Assembly: GCF_048569485.1 (NCBI RefSeq)
Contig: NW_027445230.1
Coordinates: forward strand, 1-64,000
Length of the DNA stretch: 64,000 bases
Reading direction: 5' to 3'
Origin: Anomaloglossus baeobatrachus
Taxonomy: Eukaryota; Chordata; Amphibia; Anura; Aromobatidae
Below the pieces are notes generated by a model. That model saw only the letters and a program-made list of their open reading frames with translations. It had not been told where the DNA came from and made no database searches. Both the position numbers and the translations under genes were made by a program. Positions 33,490-45,251 of this stretch are shown here, in pieces; position 1 is the first letter of the stretch; each line of letters begins with the position of its first letter.

Positions 33490-35034
33490 ATGGCAAGCAA
33501 GCCAGAGAAGGCAGCCAAGAAGGCTCAGGACCCAGGGACCTCCAGGAAGGCTCATCCAGAGGCTTCTTCGGCCCAAGAGGCCCCTACCTCCGACGCCAGC
33601 CAGCCGGAGGGAGCCCGGACGCTGCCTGAAAAGGCTCCAACCCTGGAGCCTTGGATGCGGCAGACGGTCGCCCTGAAGCTAAAGGCGGTGGATGGTAGGT
33701 TGCCGGACATGTCCAGCGACGTGTTCTGCAAGAAGATGATTCTGGATCAGGGCTTCTCCAGGGCGGAAACCCTGAGTGTCCAGACCTTCATGACTGGCAT
33801 TTTTCTGGTAACCTTTGCCACGGTGAATGCCTGCAGAAGATACTGGGAGGCGATGAACGCAGCGATGCCGGACTCCCCTTTTCATTCTTTTTTAGGATCC
33901 TGTCCTATACAGAGGGATGAAAAGAGGATCACGGTCTCCATGCGGAACCCGCACACCCCAGGAAGAGACATCTCCACGTTCCTGGGACGTCTCTGCACAG
34001 TGGTGAGGGAGCCATCCCACATCCTTAACGGCAACGGATTCTGGACGGGTAAGTGGTCAGTAACCGTTCGACTCTACAGGGAACCAGCATCCGAGGATGG
34101 TCTCCAGCACCTGCCCCCGACATTCTCTCTGGGAAACTCCTTTGGTCTCATCTACTACCCGGACATGCCACACAACTGCAGGAAATGTGGCGGGAAAGGG
34201 CATTCGATGAAGACCTGCAAGGAGGACGCCTGCAGGGTTTGCCGGGTGACGGGACACAGCTCCAAGGACTGCCCAAAGAAGAAGACTTGCAACCTATGTG
34301 GACAGGCGGACCACCTTTACAAGGACTGCCCACAGCGGGAGAAATCCTGGGCAAGGGTTGCCGCGGCGACCCAGTATCGGGTAGTCACAGCTTCGTCGAC
34401 CAAGGCAGCTACGACCAAGGCCACAGAGGCCAAGGACAAGGCGGCCAAGAACCCGGCGACCGTGGCTCCAGCCGATGCCCCAGCAGCCACGGAGTCCAGG
34501 AAAAAGAAGGGTAAGAAAACTGTTGCCCCCTCCCTGGTCCCCCCCCCTGTCACCCCTGTCCAAACCCCTCCCCCCCCGGCCAACCCTACTGAGGATTCCA
34601 CTACCTCCGCCTCATTTCCCTACTCCTCAGTTGGTCTCCTCACCCCCCCCCCAAAGCCCACTCTCCCTCCCCAGACCATGAGAGCAGAGGGCCTCAGCAC
34701 TCTTGCACTTTTCACCGAGGAGGATTTTCCAGCTCTTGTCTCCTCAGGTACAGGCCAAAGGAAAAGGAAGGTGGAAGATAGTCCTGTCGCAGAACCTTCC
34801 AAGCTGTTCATTGTGGACCTCAATCCACCCCAGGAAGAGGAGGATGGCCTCCTCCCAGAACCGGACGTGTTGGAGCAGATGGTGGAGTCCCTTGTGGCCG
34901 AAGAAGAAATGGAGGAGTCGGAAGCCACTGAGGCACCATCCCTGCTCGATCAGCTAGAAGAAGAGGGTCTGCTGGAGATACCCTTACCAGCAGGTGCCAA
35001 AGAGGAAGAACCGCCCGACCGGAGTGGTAACTAA
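33490..35034 (+). CDS. LINE copy 2 ORF1 protein, CCHC nucleic-acid-binding
   Basis: 514 aa, the same protein as copy 1 ORF1. The same gccATGG start is used and all three CCHC knuckles are present. The 10-C run (34643-34652) has the same length as in copy 1, notable for a slippage-prone tract and a sign of very recent common origin. Confidence 0.92.
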   Translation: MASKPEKAAKKAQDPGTSRKAHPEASSAQEAPTSDASQPEGARTLPEKAPTLEPWMRQTVALKLKAVDGRLPDMSSDVFCKKMILDQGFSRAETLSVQTFMTGIFLVTFATVNACRRYWEAMNAAMPDSPFHSFLGSCPIQRDEKRITVSMRNPHTPGRDISTFLGRLCTVVREPSHILNGNGFWTGKWSVTVRLYREPASEDGLQHLPPTFSLGNSFGLIYYPDMPHNCRKCGGKGHSMKTCKEDACRVCRVTGHSSKDCPKKKTCNLCGQADHLYKDCPQREKSWARVAAATQYRVVTASSTKAATTKATEAKDKAAKNPATVAPADAPAATESRKKKGKKTVAPSLVPPPVTPVQTPPPPANPTEDSTTSASFPYSSVGLLTPPPKPTLPPQTMRAEGLSTLALFTEEDFPALVSSGTGQRKRKVEDSPVAEPSKLFIVDLNPPQEEEDGLLPEPDVLEQMVESLVAEEEMEESEATEAPSLLDQLEEEGLLEIPLPAGAKEEEPPDRSGN

Positions 35035-35069
35035 GGCACACCGCCTGCTCTAACTTTCTCTTTCCTCCA

Positions 35070-38000
35070 ATGACTGCTAACATTAACATCTTTTCCATTA
35101 ATGTTAGGAGCATCAGAGACAAGTTCCGACGTCAGACAATTTTTGCGTTCCTTAACACTCAGTCTAGTGATGTATTTTTCCTGCAGGAATGCTCCCTTCC
35201 CTCCTCTAGGTCCTTCAACCATCTGGCCAGGGAGTGGACCCATGGCCCATCCTACTGGTCTGGCGGGGGCGACTGTAGGTCCGCGGGGGTCGCCGTGCTG
35301 ATCAGGGGAAGCGCCTTCACATTGGACTCTGTTCAGGAAATCGTCTGCGGCAGGTTACTGCTCGTGGATGGCACCTGGGCGGGAGAACCTGTCAGGTTCA
35401 TCAATGTGTATGCTTCTCCTGTGAAGAGCGATCGACTGGAGCTCCTCCAAGCCCTGCGCCCTCAGCTCGCTACCGCCAGGACGGTAGTGATGGCCGGGGA
35501 TTTCAACTGCCCGATTGAGGAGGATGGACGCAGTTCTGGAACGGCTGCCAAGTTGGACGTCACATCCAAACTGCTCATTGAGATGGTGACCGAAGCCTCT
35601 CTTGTGGACGTTGTTGGCTCCATCGGACACGGATCTGTGAACTATTCATGGTGCCGATCCGATGGCTCGCTGCGTTCCAGGATTGACTTTGTGTTTACCT
35701 CTCGGGCGGTTGGGCGGAGTGGGCACTCGATGGTCCCCTGCTTCTTCTCTGACCACAGAGCCATTCACTTTCAAGGTGTGCTGGGCCATGGCTTCCCCAT
35801 TGGCCCGGGCTCCTGGAAGCTGAACTGCTCTCTGCTGGAAAAGGGTGAGATTCTGGAGGAGCTTAGAGCTGCCTACTCCACGTGGCGGGCCTACAAGGCG
35901 GGCTTCCAGTCTGTTTCTGACTGGTGGGAATACGTTAAACTCGAGTTCCGTTTCTTCTTTCAGGCAAAGAGTCAACAACAGGCGTGTCTGAAGAGGAGGG
36001 ACTTCAGGAGACTCCAGCGTGAGCTGCGTTCCCTGCAGGACCTTCTTCGATGCGGCTGGGACGTGAGAGAGGAGCTGGAGGAGACTAAGAGGAGCCTGAA
36101 AAGGCACTTCGAGGAGGAGTCCGAGCGAATTGTCTTCCGTTCCAAAGTGGAGAACCTGGAGAAGGGTGAGAAATGTAACTCGTTCTTTTTCAGGAAACTC
36201 CACGCCGGTCACACGCCCATGAATGAACTACGAGACGAGAGTGGAAGCATGCGACGCGGGAAAGAGAATGTGATGAAGGTCGTCAGCGACTTCTACAGCG
36301 AACTCTACGCCCGCAAGACTACTGACCCCGAGGCCGCCGATAAGTTCCTGTCAGGTATCACTAACCATCTTGACCCTGCAGACGCGGCGGCCATGGACGT
36401 TCCTCTGACGGTGGACGAGCTGCTCTCGGCCGCCAAATCCTTTAGTTCTGGCAGGACACCGGGCAGTGACGGCCTCCCAGCAGAGCTCTATGTAGCGCTG
36501 GGAGACCTAATCTGTCCGGACCTGTTAGGGCTGTATGAGGAGATGGTGGTGGAGGGCAGAATGCCTCCATCTCTGAGGGAAGGAATGGTCACGATCCTGT
36601 ACAAGCGTAAAGGAGAGAGGTGCGACCTGAAGAATTGGCGTCCCATCACCCTTCTGAATGTCGACTACAAGATCCTGGCCAAGACGATGGCAACGAGACT
36701 GAAGACGGTTATCGGACGGATCATCCACCCGGATCAGACCTGCGGCATCCCCGGACGTCGCATCGCAGACAGCCTGGCTCTCATGCGGGACACGGTCGAG
36801 TACATCAAAGCCCGCCGGGTGCACGCAGCCCTGATCTCGTTGGATCAGGAAAAGGCCTTCGACCGTGTTTCCCATGAGTTCCTGGGCAAAGCTCTGCACA
36901 GGTTAGGTTTGGGTAACATGTTTTGTTTGTATGTCCAACTAATGTATTTTGATATTCACAGCTCGGTGTTGGTAAACGGCTGGAAGACTGACCCCTTCCC
37001 GGTCCTCTCAGGGGTCAGACAAGGCTGTCCTCTGTCACCTCTTCTTTTTGTTTGTGTTATAGAACTCTTTGCAGAGGCTATCCGGCGGAATGGAGAGATC
37101 AGAGGGATCACCGCACCAGGACCAGAACGCTTCGAGGTCAAGTGCTCGCTCTACATGGACGACGTGACCGTCTTCTGCGCGGACCGGCGCTCAGTCGACA
37201 CCCTCGTCCAGACCTGTGAGACCTTCAGACGGGCTTCGGGAGCCAAAGTCAACTGCGGGAAGTCGGAAGCCATGCTCTTCGGGGACTGGCAGCCGGCCTC
37301 TTCCGCCCCCTTCCCTTTCAGCATCCAGCCGGATTTCATCAAGGTTCTTGGAGTCTGGTTCGGGAAGGAAGGAGCAGCCCTCAAGTCCTGGGAGGAACGC
37401 TTGACCAAGATCACCCAACGGATCGGTCTGTGGAGCCTCAGACGCCTCACCTGTGAGGGCAAAGCACTGGTCCTGCGTAACGAGGTACTGCCCGTGCTGC
37501 AGTACACGGCCCAGGCCTGGCCCCCCCTTGCCACCGTGTGCAGGGCCATTACCAGGACGGTGTTTCGTTTTGTCTGGGGATCCAAGATGGACAGAGTAAA
37601 GCGGAGCATCATGTACAAGGATCCTCGCAAGGGTGGGAAGGGCGTACCCGATATCCCCACCCTCCTGCGATCCTCCTTCGTATGTGACTGCGTTCGCCGA
37701 ACTCTGCGAGTCAAGAGAGGTTCCGCGGGTGGGTCCATGTCTCGCTTCTTCCTGCTCCCCCTTTGGAGACGGTTAGGCTGGGACAAGTGGGACAGCTCCT
37801 TCCCCTACAACTGGACGGCGCCATGGTTCTACGGAGACGTGGTTCGGTTTGTGAGGGAACACCAACTGGAGGGACTCAAGCCTGATTTGTGGAAGCCAAA
37901 GACTATCCACAAACTCATCAGAGCCAAGGACGAAATGGAGAACATTCCAGGACTTCATCACGACACACTGGAGACTGTTTGGACAAACGTGTCATCGGCT

Positions 38001-38459
38001 GGATTGACCAACGGGCACAAGGACTTGTCATGGATGGCGATACAGGGCGGACTGCCCGTCCGGTCATTCATGCATGCCCGGAACCTGTGCAAAACCCGGT
38101 ACTGCCCAAGGTGCCCCTTCGTGGAGGAAACATCGCTGCACGCCTTTTGGGACTGCCGTTTCGCACAGCGCCTGTTGGTTGCCCTGGAGGATGACCTGAG
38201 GAACTCCGTCCCCAGAGGGAGCCTATCGTACCATTCCGTACTTTATGGACTCTTCCCTGGAACTCACACCGTTGGAGCCATCCAGGAGGCTTGGCGCCTT
38301 ATGAACTGCTTTAAGGACGCTATTTGGGTCGCCAGGAACCGGCTCATCTTGAAGAGGGAGAGGATGTCTATCCAGGATTGCCGCAGGCTGATCCACAGCC
38401 TGCTCAGAGACTATTCCATCATGGACAGTCCGGACGACAGCGCCGAGGAGGAGGTTTAG
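35070..38459 (+). CDS. LINE copy 2 ORF2: AP endonuclease and reverse transcriptase
   Basis: 1,129 aa, the same protein as copy 1 ORF2, with all endonuclease and YMDD catalytic residues. It again starts 35 nt past the ORF1 stop. Either copy could supply active enzyme, so the locus has two potential sources. Confidence 0.95.
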   Translation: MTANINIFSINVRSIRDKFRRQTIFAFLNTQSSDVFFLQECSLPSSRSFNHLAREWTHGPSYWSGGGDCRSAGVAVLIRGSAFTLDSVQEIVCGRLLLVDGTWAGEPVRFINVYASPVKSDRLELLQALRPQLATARTVVMAGDFNCPIEEDGRSSGTAAKLDVTSKLLIEMVTEASLVDVVGSIGHGSVNYSWCRSDGSLRSRIDFVFTSRAVGRSGHSMVPCFFSDHRAIHFQGVLGHGFPIGPGSWKLNCSLLEKGEILEELRAAYSTWRAYKAGFQSVSDWWEYVKLEFRFFFQAKSQQQACLKRRDFRRLQRELRSLQDLLRCGWDVREELEETKRSLKRHFEEESERIVFRSKVENLEKGEKCNSFFFRKLHAGHTPMNELRDESGSMRRGKENVMKVVSDFYSELYARKTTDPEAADKFLSGITNHLDPADAAAMDVPLTVDELLSAAKSFSSGRTPGSDGLPAELYVALGDLICPDLLGLYEEMVVEGRMPPSLREGMVTILYKRKGERCDLKNWRPITLLNVDYKILAKTMATRLKTVIGRIIHPDQTCGIPGRRIADSLALMRDTVEYIKARRVHAALISLDQEKAFDRVSHEFLGKALHRLGLGNMFCLYVQLMYFDIHSSVLVNGWKTDPFPVLSGVRQGCPLSPLLFVCVIELFAEAIRRNGEIRGITAPGPERFEVKCSLYMDDVTVFCADRRSVDTLVQTCETFRRASGAKVNCGKSEAMLFGDWQPASSAPFPFSIQPDFIKVLGVWFGKEGAALKSWEERLTKITQRIGLWSLRRLTCEGKALVLRNEVLPVLQYTAQAWPPLATVCRAITRTVFRFVWGSKMDRVKRSIMYKDPRKGGKGVPDIPTLLRSSFVCDCVRRTLRVKRGSAGGSMSRFFLLPLWRRLGWDKWDSSFPYNWTAPWFYGDVVRFVREHQLEGLKPDLWKPKTIHKLIRAKDEMENIPGLHHDTLETVWTNVSSAGLTNGHKDLSWMAIQGGLPVRSFMHARNLCKTRYCPRCPFVEETSLHAFWDCRFAQRLLVALEDDLRNSVPRGSLSYHSVLYGLFPGTHTVGAIQEAWRLMNCFKDAIWVARNRLILKRERMSIQDCRRLIHSLLRDYSIMDSPDDSAEEEV

Positions 38460-38789
38460 ACCTCTTCCATGCCCCCTCCCTCCTTTTCCCGTTATGTGCG
38501 TCTTTCAATAAAGCTTCGGGCCTGTGATTTCCCCACCCTATCCCCCTTTTCCCCTACCCCCATCCCCCAATCGCCGGTTCGTCGTTATTTATTGTCTAAC
38601 TTTTTCTTTCAGCTTGAGTGTTATGGATAAGCATAGGAGCGTGATGTATAGTTTAGTGCGTCGTACTCTATGGCTATGTAATGTAAGAAGGATTGTATAT
38701 TTCTGTGTGTACGGGGCTGCGGCACTGTACACGGTTTGTTACCTATTTGTGAGTAGTGCAGGATAATAAAGATGCTGTTAAATCAAAAA
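38460..38789 (+). other. LINE copy 2 3' UTR
   Basis: Same as copy 1: AATAAA at 38507-38512 and 38765-38770, the C-rich tract between them, and the TTAAATC plus A-run end. Confidence 0.85.
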
Positions 38790-38939
38790 ATCTGTTCTTA
38801 TCAGTTTAATATCTGATACGTCCCCTATCTGGGGACCATATATTAAATGGATTTTTAGAACAGGGAGATGGAAAAAGAGCTTGCTCTGTCCACTCCACGC
38901 ATTGACCTGGTATTGCAGTACCTCCAGGAACGGTGCACC
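38790..38939 (+). pseudogene. U2 snRNA 3' fragment (unit 18)
   Basis: U2 nt 38-187 after LINE copy 2. The 3' box is at 38953-38967 and the CTCF-like site at 39396-39411. The spacer matches the common unit, with C where the flank of copy 1 has T. Confidence 0.95.
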
Positions 38940-40330
38940 CCTTCTTAACCCAGTTTCCAAAAGCAGAACTCAATTCACCTGATTCATATTAGCCCGATTT
39001 AATGAATTGGAAGAAAGCATACGTCTTCATATGCACCTCAATTTGGCCCATTCACTTTTCACACTTCCTCCTTTTGTTTTTTATCTTTCACACTTTTGAC
39101 TTTCTTTATTCATCCAAATAGCAAACTCATCACCACTCAACCTGACCAACTCGGCTATGTCCCCGTGCTGCAGTTCTCTGTCTTATCTAGATCATTTGCA
39201 ATTGAATGGAATAGATCCCTTTTGGACAAAGTGGATTCACCTGCTGCTGCAGTGACCACAGGTGTGATAACATCTAGAATTGGCATCTGGTGCGATCTCT
39301 CCGCTTCCACTCCAAAGAAAGTTACCTGTTTATTCCTATCATGCATTGGTTTTTGGGGTTTTCTTTGAGTAATGATGATCTCTTTAGTAGTCTGTTGGCG
39401 CCCTCTCCTGGAGGAATAGTTTGCTTGCTCTTGGACATTCTAAAAGAGAGGTCATGATAGACATTGAGCTTCTGAGCTCAATTGGGGACAGTCATGGGTG
39501 ATGAATGTTTGCAACCTACTGCGAAGCCTCATACCGCAATATAAGGAACGTCAAATACTAAGAAAGGGCGGCCTATGAAAGAATTACTACTTTCAATAAG
39601 TACACTTAAACGGCTAATTGGGAATAGAAAAACTGTAAAAAGCCCTCTGAGAAAGCCCCCCTCTAACCTTTGATAGTAAGCTTTTCTGTAGTCTGCCTGT
39701 TGATGTATTTTCCGTTTGAACTGTGCACAACATGAAGAGACGGAACACTGGCGGCTTGTCACAATGCCCCCCGATGACATCACAATAGCGCTGCTGCCTA
39801 GAAAACAAGCTGCGCAGAAGAAGTTGTTCTTTGGGTGGGAGGGTGGGCTAGTGGAAGGAGGGGGCAATCTCTTTTTTTCCCGGGTGGTAGGGGGATGACA
39901 GGAGAAGGGAAGCGGGTGGTGAGAAAGGTACAGAGGGCAGGGTTTGGGGGCTGGGAAGGAAAGGGAAAAGATTAGGGTTTGGGGATGATGAAAGGGCTTT
40001 CTACGGGTAAGGATGGCAAAGGGTGGCAGTGACGGAAAGTCAGGCAACCTGTCCTGTCCGTCTTTTTGTATCGTGAATTGGAAAGACTGCAAGGGGGAGG
40101 GGAGTTGCTTGCGCCCTAAAGGAGGAGTTATTCAGATTCATTGCAGTGGGCGGCGGCTGCAAAACGCACCATTCTTCTTGTTTTGGCTCTGCAAAGCAGC
40201 CTTTTCAAGGGTTGGCTTGGGTGACAAAATGTCTTGTGTAGGCGTGGGTTTGTCTCCCTCTCGCTCTCTCTCCCTAAGATGTGTCCGGCATAGGCCAGGG
40301 TGCCACTCGAGGCCCAAACCAATTCTGGTT

Positions 40331-40517
40331 ATCGCTTCTCGGCCTTTTGGCTAAGATCAAGTGTAGTATCTGTTCTTATCAGTTTAATATCTGATACGTC
40401 CCCTATCTGGGGACCATATATTAAATGGATTTTTAGAACAGGGAGATGGAAAAAGAGCTTGCTCTGTCCACTCCACGCATTGACCTGGTATTGCAGTACC
40501 TCCAGGAACGGTGCACC
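40331..40517 (+). ncRNA. RNU2: U2 snRNA, unit 19
   Basis: Same sequence as unit 1; first intact gene after LINE copy 2. The 3' box is at 40531-40545 and the CTCF-like site at 40974-40989. Confidence 0.96.
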
Positions 40518-41908
40518 CCTTCTTAACCCAGTTTCCAAAAGCAGAACTCAATTCACCTGATTCATATTAGCCCGATTTAATGAATTGGAAGAAAGCATAC
40601 GTCTTCATATGCACCTCAATTTGGCCCATTCACTTTTCACACTTCCTCCTTTTGTTTTTTATCTTTCACACTTTTGACTTTCTTTATTCATCCAAATAGC
40701 AAACTCATCACCACTCAACCTGACCAACTCGGCTATGTCCCCGTGCTGCAGTTCTCTGTCTTATCTAGATCATTTGCAATTGAATGGAATAGATCCCTTT
40801 TGGACAAAGTGGATTCACCTGCTGCTGCAGTGACCACAGGTGTGATAACATCTAGAATTGGCATCTGGTGCGATCTCTCCGCTTCCACTCCAAAGAAAGT
40901 TACCTGTTTATTCCTATCATGCATTGGTTTTTGGGGTTTTCTTTGAGTAATGATGATCTCTTTAGTAGTCTGTTGGCGCCCTCTCCTGGAGGAATAGTTT
41001 GCTTGCTCTTGGACATTCTAAAAGAGAGGTCATGATAGACATTGAGCTTCTGAGCTCAATTGGGGACAGTCATGGGTGATGAATGTTTGCAACCTACTGC
41101 GAAGCCTCATACCGCAATATAAGGAACGTCAAATACTAAGAAAGGGCGGCCTATGAAAGAATTACTACTTTCAATAAGTACACTTAAACGGCTAATTGGG
41201 AATAGAAAAACTGTAAAAAGCCCTCTGAGAAAGCCCCCCTCTAACCTTTGATAGTAAGCTTTTCTGTAGTCTGCCTGTTGATGTATTTTCCGTTTGAACT
41301 GTGCACAACATGAAGAGACGGAACACTGGCGGCTTGTCACAATGCCCCCCGATGACATCACAATAGCGCTGCTGCCTAGAAAACAAGCTGCGCAGAAGAA
41401 GTTGTTCTTTGGGTGGGAGGGTGGGCTAGTGGAAGGAGGGGGCAATCTCTTTTTTTCCCGGGTGGTAGGGGGATGACAGGAGAAGGGAAGCGGGTGGTGA
41501 GAAAGGTACAGAGGGCAGGGTTTGGGGGCTGGGAAGGAAAGGGAAAAGATTAGGGTTTGGGGATGATGAAAGGGCTTTCTACGGGTAAGGATGGCAAAGG
41601 GTGGCAGTGACGGAAAGTCAGGCAACCTGTCCTGTCCGTCTTTTTGTATCGTGAATTGGAAAGACTGCAAGGGGGAGGGGAGTTGCTTGCGCCCTAAAGG
41701 AGGAGTTATTCAGATTCATTGCAGTGGGCGGCGGCTGCAAAACGCACCATTCTTCTTGTTTTGGCTCTGCAAAGCAGCCTTTTCAAGGGTTGGCTTGGGT
41801 GACAAAATGTCTTGTGTAGGCGTGGGTTTGTCTCCCTCTCGCTCTCTCTCCCTAAGATGTGTCCGGCATAGGCCAGGGTGCCACTCGAGGCCCAAACCAA
41901 TTCTGGTT

Positions 41909-42095
41909 ATCGCTTCTCGGCCTTTTGGCTAAGATCAAGTGTAGTATCTGTTCTTATCAGTTTAATATCTGATACGTCCCCTATCTGGGGACCATATATT
42001 AAATGGATTTTTAGAACAGGGAGATGGAAAAAGAGCTTGCTCTGTCCACTCCACGCATTGACCTGGTATTGCAGTACCTCCAGGAACGGTGCACC
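41909..42095 (+). ncRNA. RNU2: U2 snRNA, unit 20
   Basis: Same sequence as unit 1. The 3' box is at 42109-42123 and the CTCF-like site at 42552-42567. Confidence 0.96.
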
Positions 42096-43486
42096 CCTTC
42101 TTAACCCAGTTTCCAAAAGCAGAACTCAATTCACCTGATTCATATTAGCCCGATTTAATGAATTGGAAGAAAGCATACGTCTTCATATGCACCTCAATTT
42201 GGCCCATTCACTTTTCACACTTCCTCCTTTTGTTTTTTATCTTTCACACTTTTGACTTTCTTTATTCATCCAAATAGCAAACTCATCACCACTCAACCTG
42301 ACCAACTCGGCTATGTCCCCGTGCTGCAGTTCTCTGTCTTATCTAGATCATTTGCAATTGAATGGAATAGATCCCTTTTGGACAAAGTGGATTCACCTGC
42401 TGCTGCAGTGACCACAGGTGTGATAACATCTAGAATTGGCATCTGGTGCGATCTCTCCGCTTCCACTCCAAAGAAAGTTACCTGTTTATTCCTATCATGC
42501 ATTGGTTTTTGGGGTTTTCTTTGAGTAATGATGATCTCTTTAGTAGTCTGTTGGCGCCCTCTCCTGGAGGAATAGTTTGCTTGCTCTTGGACATTCTAAA
42601 AGAGAGGTCATGATAGACATTGAGCTTCTGAGCTCAATTGGGGACAGTCATGGGTGATGAATGTTTGCAACCTACTGCGAAGCCTCATACCGCAATATAA
42701 GGAACGTCAAATACTAAGAAAGGGCGGCCTATGAAAGAATTACTACTTTCAATAAGTACACTTAAACGGCTAATTGGGAATAGAAAAACTGTAAAAAGCC
42801 CTCTGAGAAAGCCCCCCTCTAACCTTTGATAGTAAGCTTTTCTGTAGTCTGCCTGTTGATGTATTTTCCGTTTGAACTGTGCACAACATGAAGAGACGGA
42901 ACACTGGCGGCTTGTCACAATGCCCCCCGATGACATCACAATAGCGCTGCTGCCTAGAAAACAAGCTGCGCAGAAGAAGTTGTTCTTTGGGTGGGAGGGT
43001 GGGCTAGTGGAAGGAGGGGGCAATCTCTTTTTTTCCCGGGTGGTAGGGGGATGACAGGAGAAGGGAAGCGGGTGGTGAGAAAGGTACAGAGGGCAGGGTT
43101 TGGGGGCTGGGAAGGAAAGGGAAAAGATTAGGGTTTGGGGATGATGAAAGGGCTTTCTACGGGTAAGGATGGCAAAGGGTGGCAGTGACGGAAAGTCAGG
43201 CAACCTGTCCTGTCCGTCTTTTTGTATCGTGAATTGGAAAGACTGCAAGGGGGAGGGGAGTTGCTTGCGCCCTAAAGGAGGAGTTATTCAGATTCATTGC
43301 AGTGGGCGGCGGCTGCAAAACGCACCATTCTTCTTGTTTTGGCTCTGCAAAGCAGCCTTTTCAAGGGTTGGCTTGGGTGACAAAATGTCTTGTGTAGGCG
43401 TGGGTTTGTCTCCCTCTCGCTCTCTCTCCCTAAGATGTGTCCGGCATAGGCCAGGGTGCCACTCGAGGCCCAAACCAATTCTGGTT

Positions 43487-43673
43487 ATCGCTTCTCGGCC
43501 TTTTGGCTAAGATCAAGTGTAGTATCTGTTCTTATCAGTTTAATATCTGATACGTCCCCTATCTGGGGACCATATATTAAATGGATTTTTAGAACAGGGA
43601 GATGGAAAAAGAGCTTGCTCTGTCCACTCCACGCATTGACCTGGTATTGCAGTACCTCCAGGAACGGTGCACC
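43487..43673 (+). ncRNA. RNU2: U2 snRNA, unit 21
   Basis: Same sequence as unit 1. The 3' box is at 43687-43701 and the CTCF-like site at 44130-44145. Confidence 0.96.
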
Positions 43674-45064
43674 CCTTCTTAACCCAGTTTCCAAAAGCAG
43701 AACTCAATTCACCTGATTCATATTAGCCCGATTTAATGAATTGGAAGAAAGCATACGTCTTCATATGCACCTCAATTTGGCCCATTCACTTTTCACACTT
43801 CCTCCTTTTGTTTTTTATCTTTCACACTTTTGACTTTCTTTATTCATCCAAATAGCAAACTCATCACCACTCAACCTGACCAACTCGGCTATGTCCCCGT
43901 GCTGCAGTTCTCTGTCTTATCTAGATCATTTGCAATTGAATGGAATAGATCCCTTTTGGACAAAGTGGATTCACCTGCTGCTGCAGTGACCACAGGTGTG
44001 ATAACATCTAGAATTGGCATCTGGTGCGATCTCTCCGCTTCCACTCCAAAGAAAGTTACCTGTTTATTCCTATCATGCATTGGTTTTTGGGGTTTTCTTT
44101 GAGTAATGATGATCTCTTTAGTAGTCTGTTGGCGCCCTCTCCTGGAGGAATAGTTTGCTTGCTCTTGGACATTCTAAAAGAGAGGTCATGATAGACATTG
44201 AGCTTCTGAGCTCAATTGGGGACAGTCATGGGTGATGAATGTTTGCAACCTACTGCGAAGCCTCATACCGCAATATAAGGAACGTCAAATACTAAGAAAG
44301 GGCGGCCTATGAAAGAATTACTACTTTCAATAAGTACACTTAAACGGCTAATTGGGAATAGAAAAACTGTAAAAAGCCCTCTGAGAAAGCCCCCCTCTAA
44401 CCTTTGATAGTAAGCTTTTCTGTAGTCTGCCTGTTGATGTATTTTCCGTTTGAACTGTGCACAACATGAAGAGACGGAACACTGGCGGCTTGTCACAATG
44501 CCCCCCGATGACATCACAATAGCGCTGCTGCCTAGAAAACAAGCTGCGCAGAAGAAGTTGTTCTTTGGGTGGGAGGGTGGGCTAGTGGAAGGAGGGGGCA
44601 ATCTCTTTTTTTCCCGGGTGGTAGGGGGATGACAGGAGAAGGGAAGCGGGTGGTGAGAAAGGTACAGAGGGCAGGGTTTGGGGGCTGGGAAGGAAAGGGA
44701 AAAGATTAGGGTTTGGGGATGATGAAAGGGCTTTCTACGGGTAAGGATGGCAAAGGGTGGCAGTGACGGAAAGTCAGGCAACCTGTCCTGTCCGTCTTTT
44801 TGTATCGTGAATTGGAAAGACTGCAAGGGGGAGGGGAGTTGCTTGCGCCCTAAAGGAGGAGTTATTCAGATTCATTGCAGTGGGCGGCGGCTGCAAAACG
44901 CACCATTCTTCTTGTTTTGGCTCTGCAAAGCAGCCTTTTCAAGGGTTGGCTTGGGTGACAAAATGTCTTGTGTAGGCGTGGGTTTGTCTCCCTCTCGCTC
45001 TCTCTCCCTAAGATGTGTCCGGCATAGGCCAGGGTGCCACTCGAGGCCCAAACCAATTCTGGTT

Positions 45065-45251
45065 ATCGCTTCTCGGCCTTTTGGCTAAGATCAAGTGTAG
45101 TATCTGTTCTTATCAGTTTAATATCTGATACGTCCCCTATCTGGGGACCATATATTAAATGGATTTTTAGAACAGGGAGATGGAAAAAGAGCTTGCTCTG
45201 TCCACTCCACGCATTGACCTGGTATTGCAGTACCTCCAGGAACGGTGCACC
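45065..45251 (+). ncRNA. RNU2: U2 snRNA, unit 22
   Basis: Same sequence as unit 1. The 3' box is at 45265-45279 and the CTCF-like site at 45708-45723. Confidence 0.96.

Larger units (their letters stand above)
33253..38789 (+). mobile_element. Keno-like U2-specific LINE (Tx1 group), copy 2, full length
   Basis: 5,537 bp, same ends, same 15-bp duplication (33238-33252 and 38790-38804), same A-run length and the same two proteins as copy 1. No difference from copy 1 was seen. It lies exactly three array units downstream, so it may have arisen by duplication of a 10,286-bp segment rather than by a second insertion. Its flanking units lack the private variants that flank copy 1. Confidence 0.93.
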
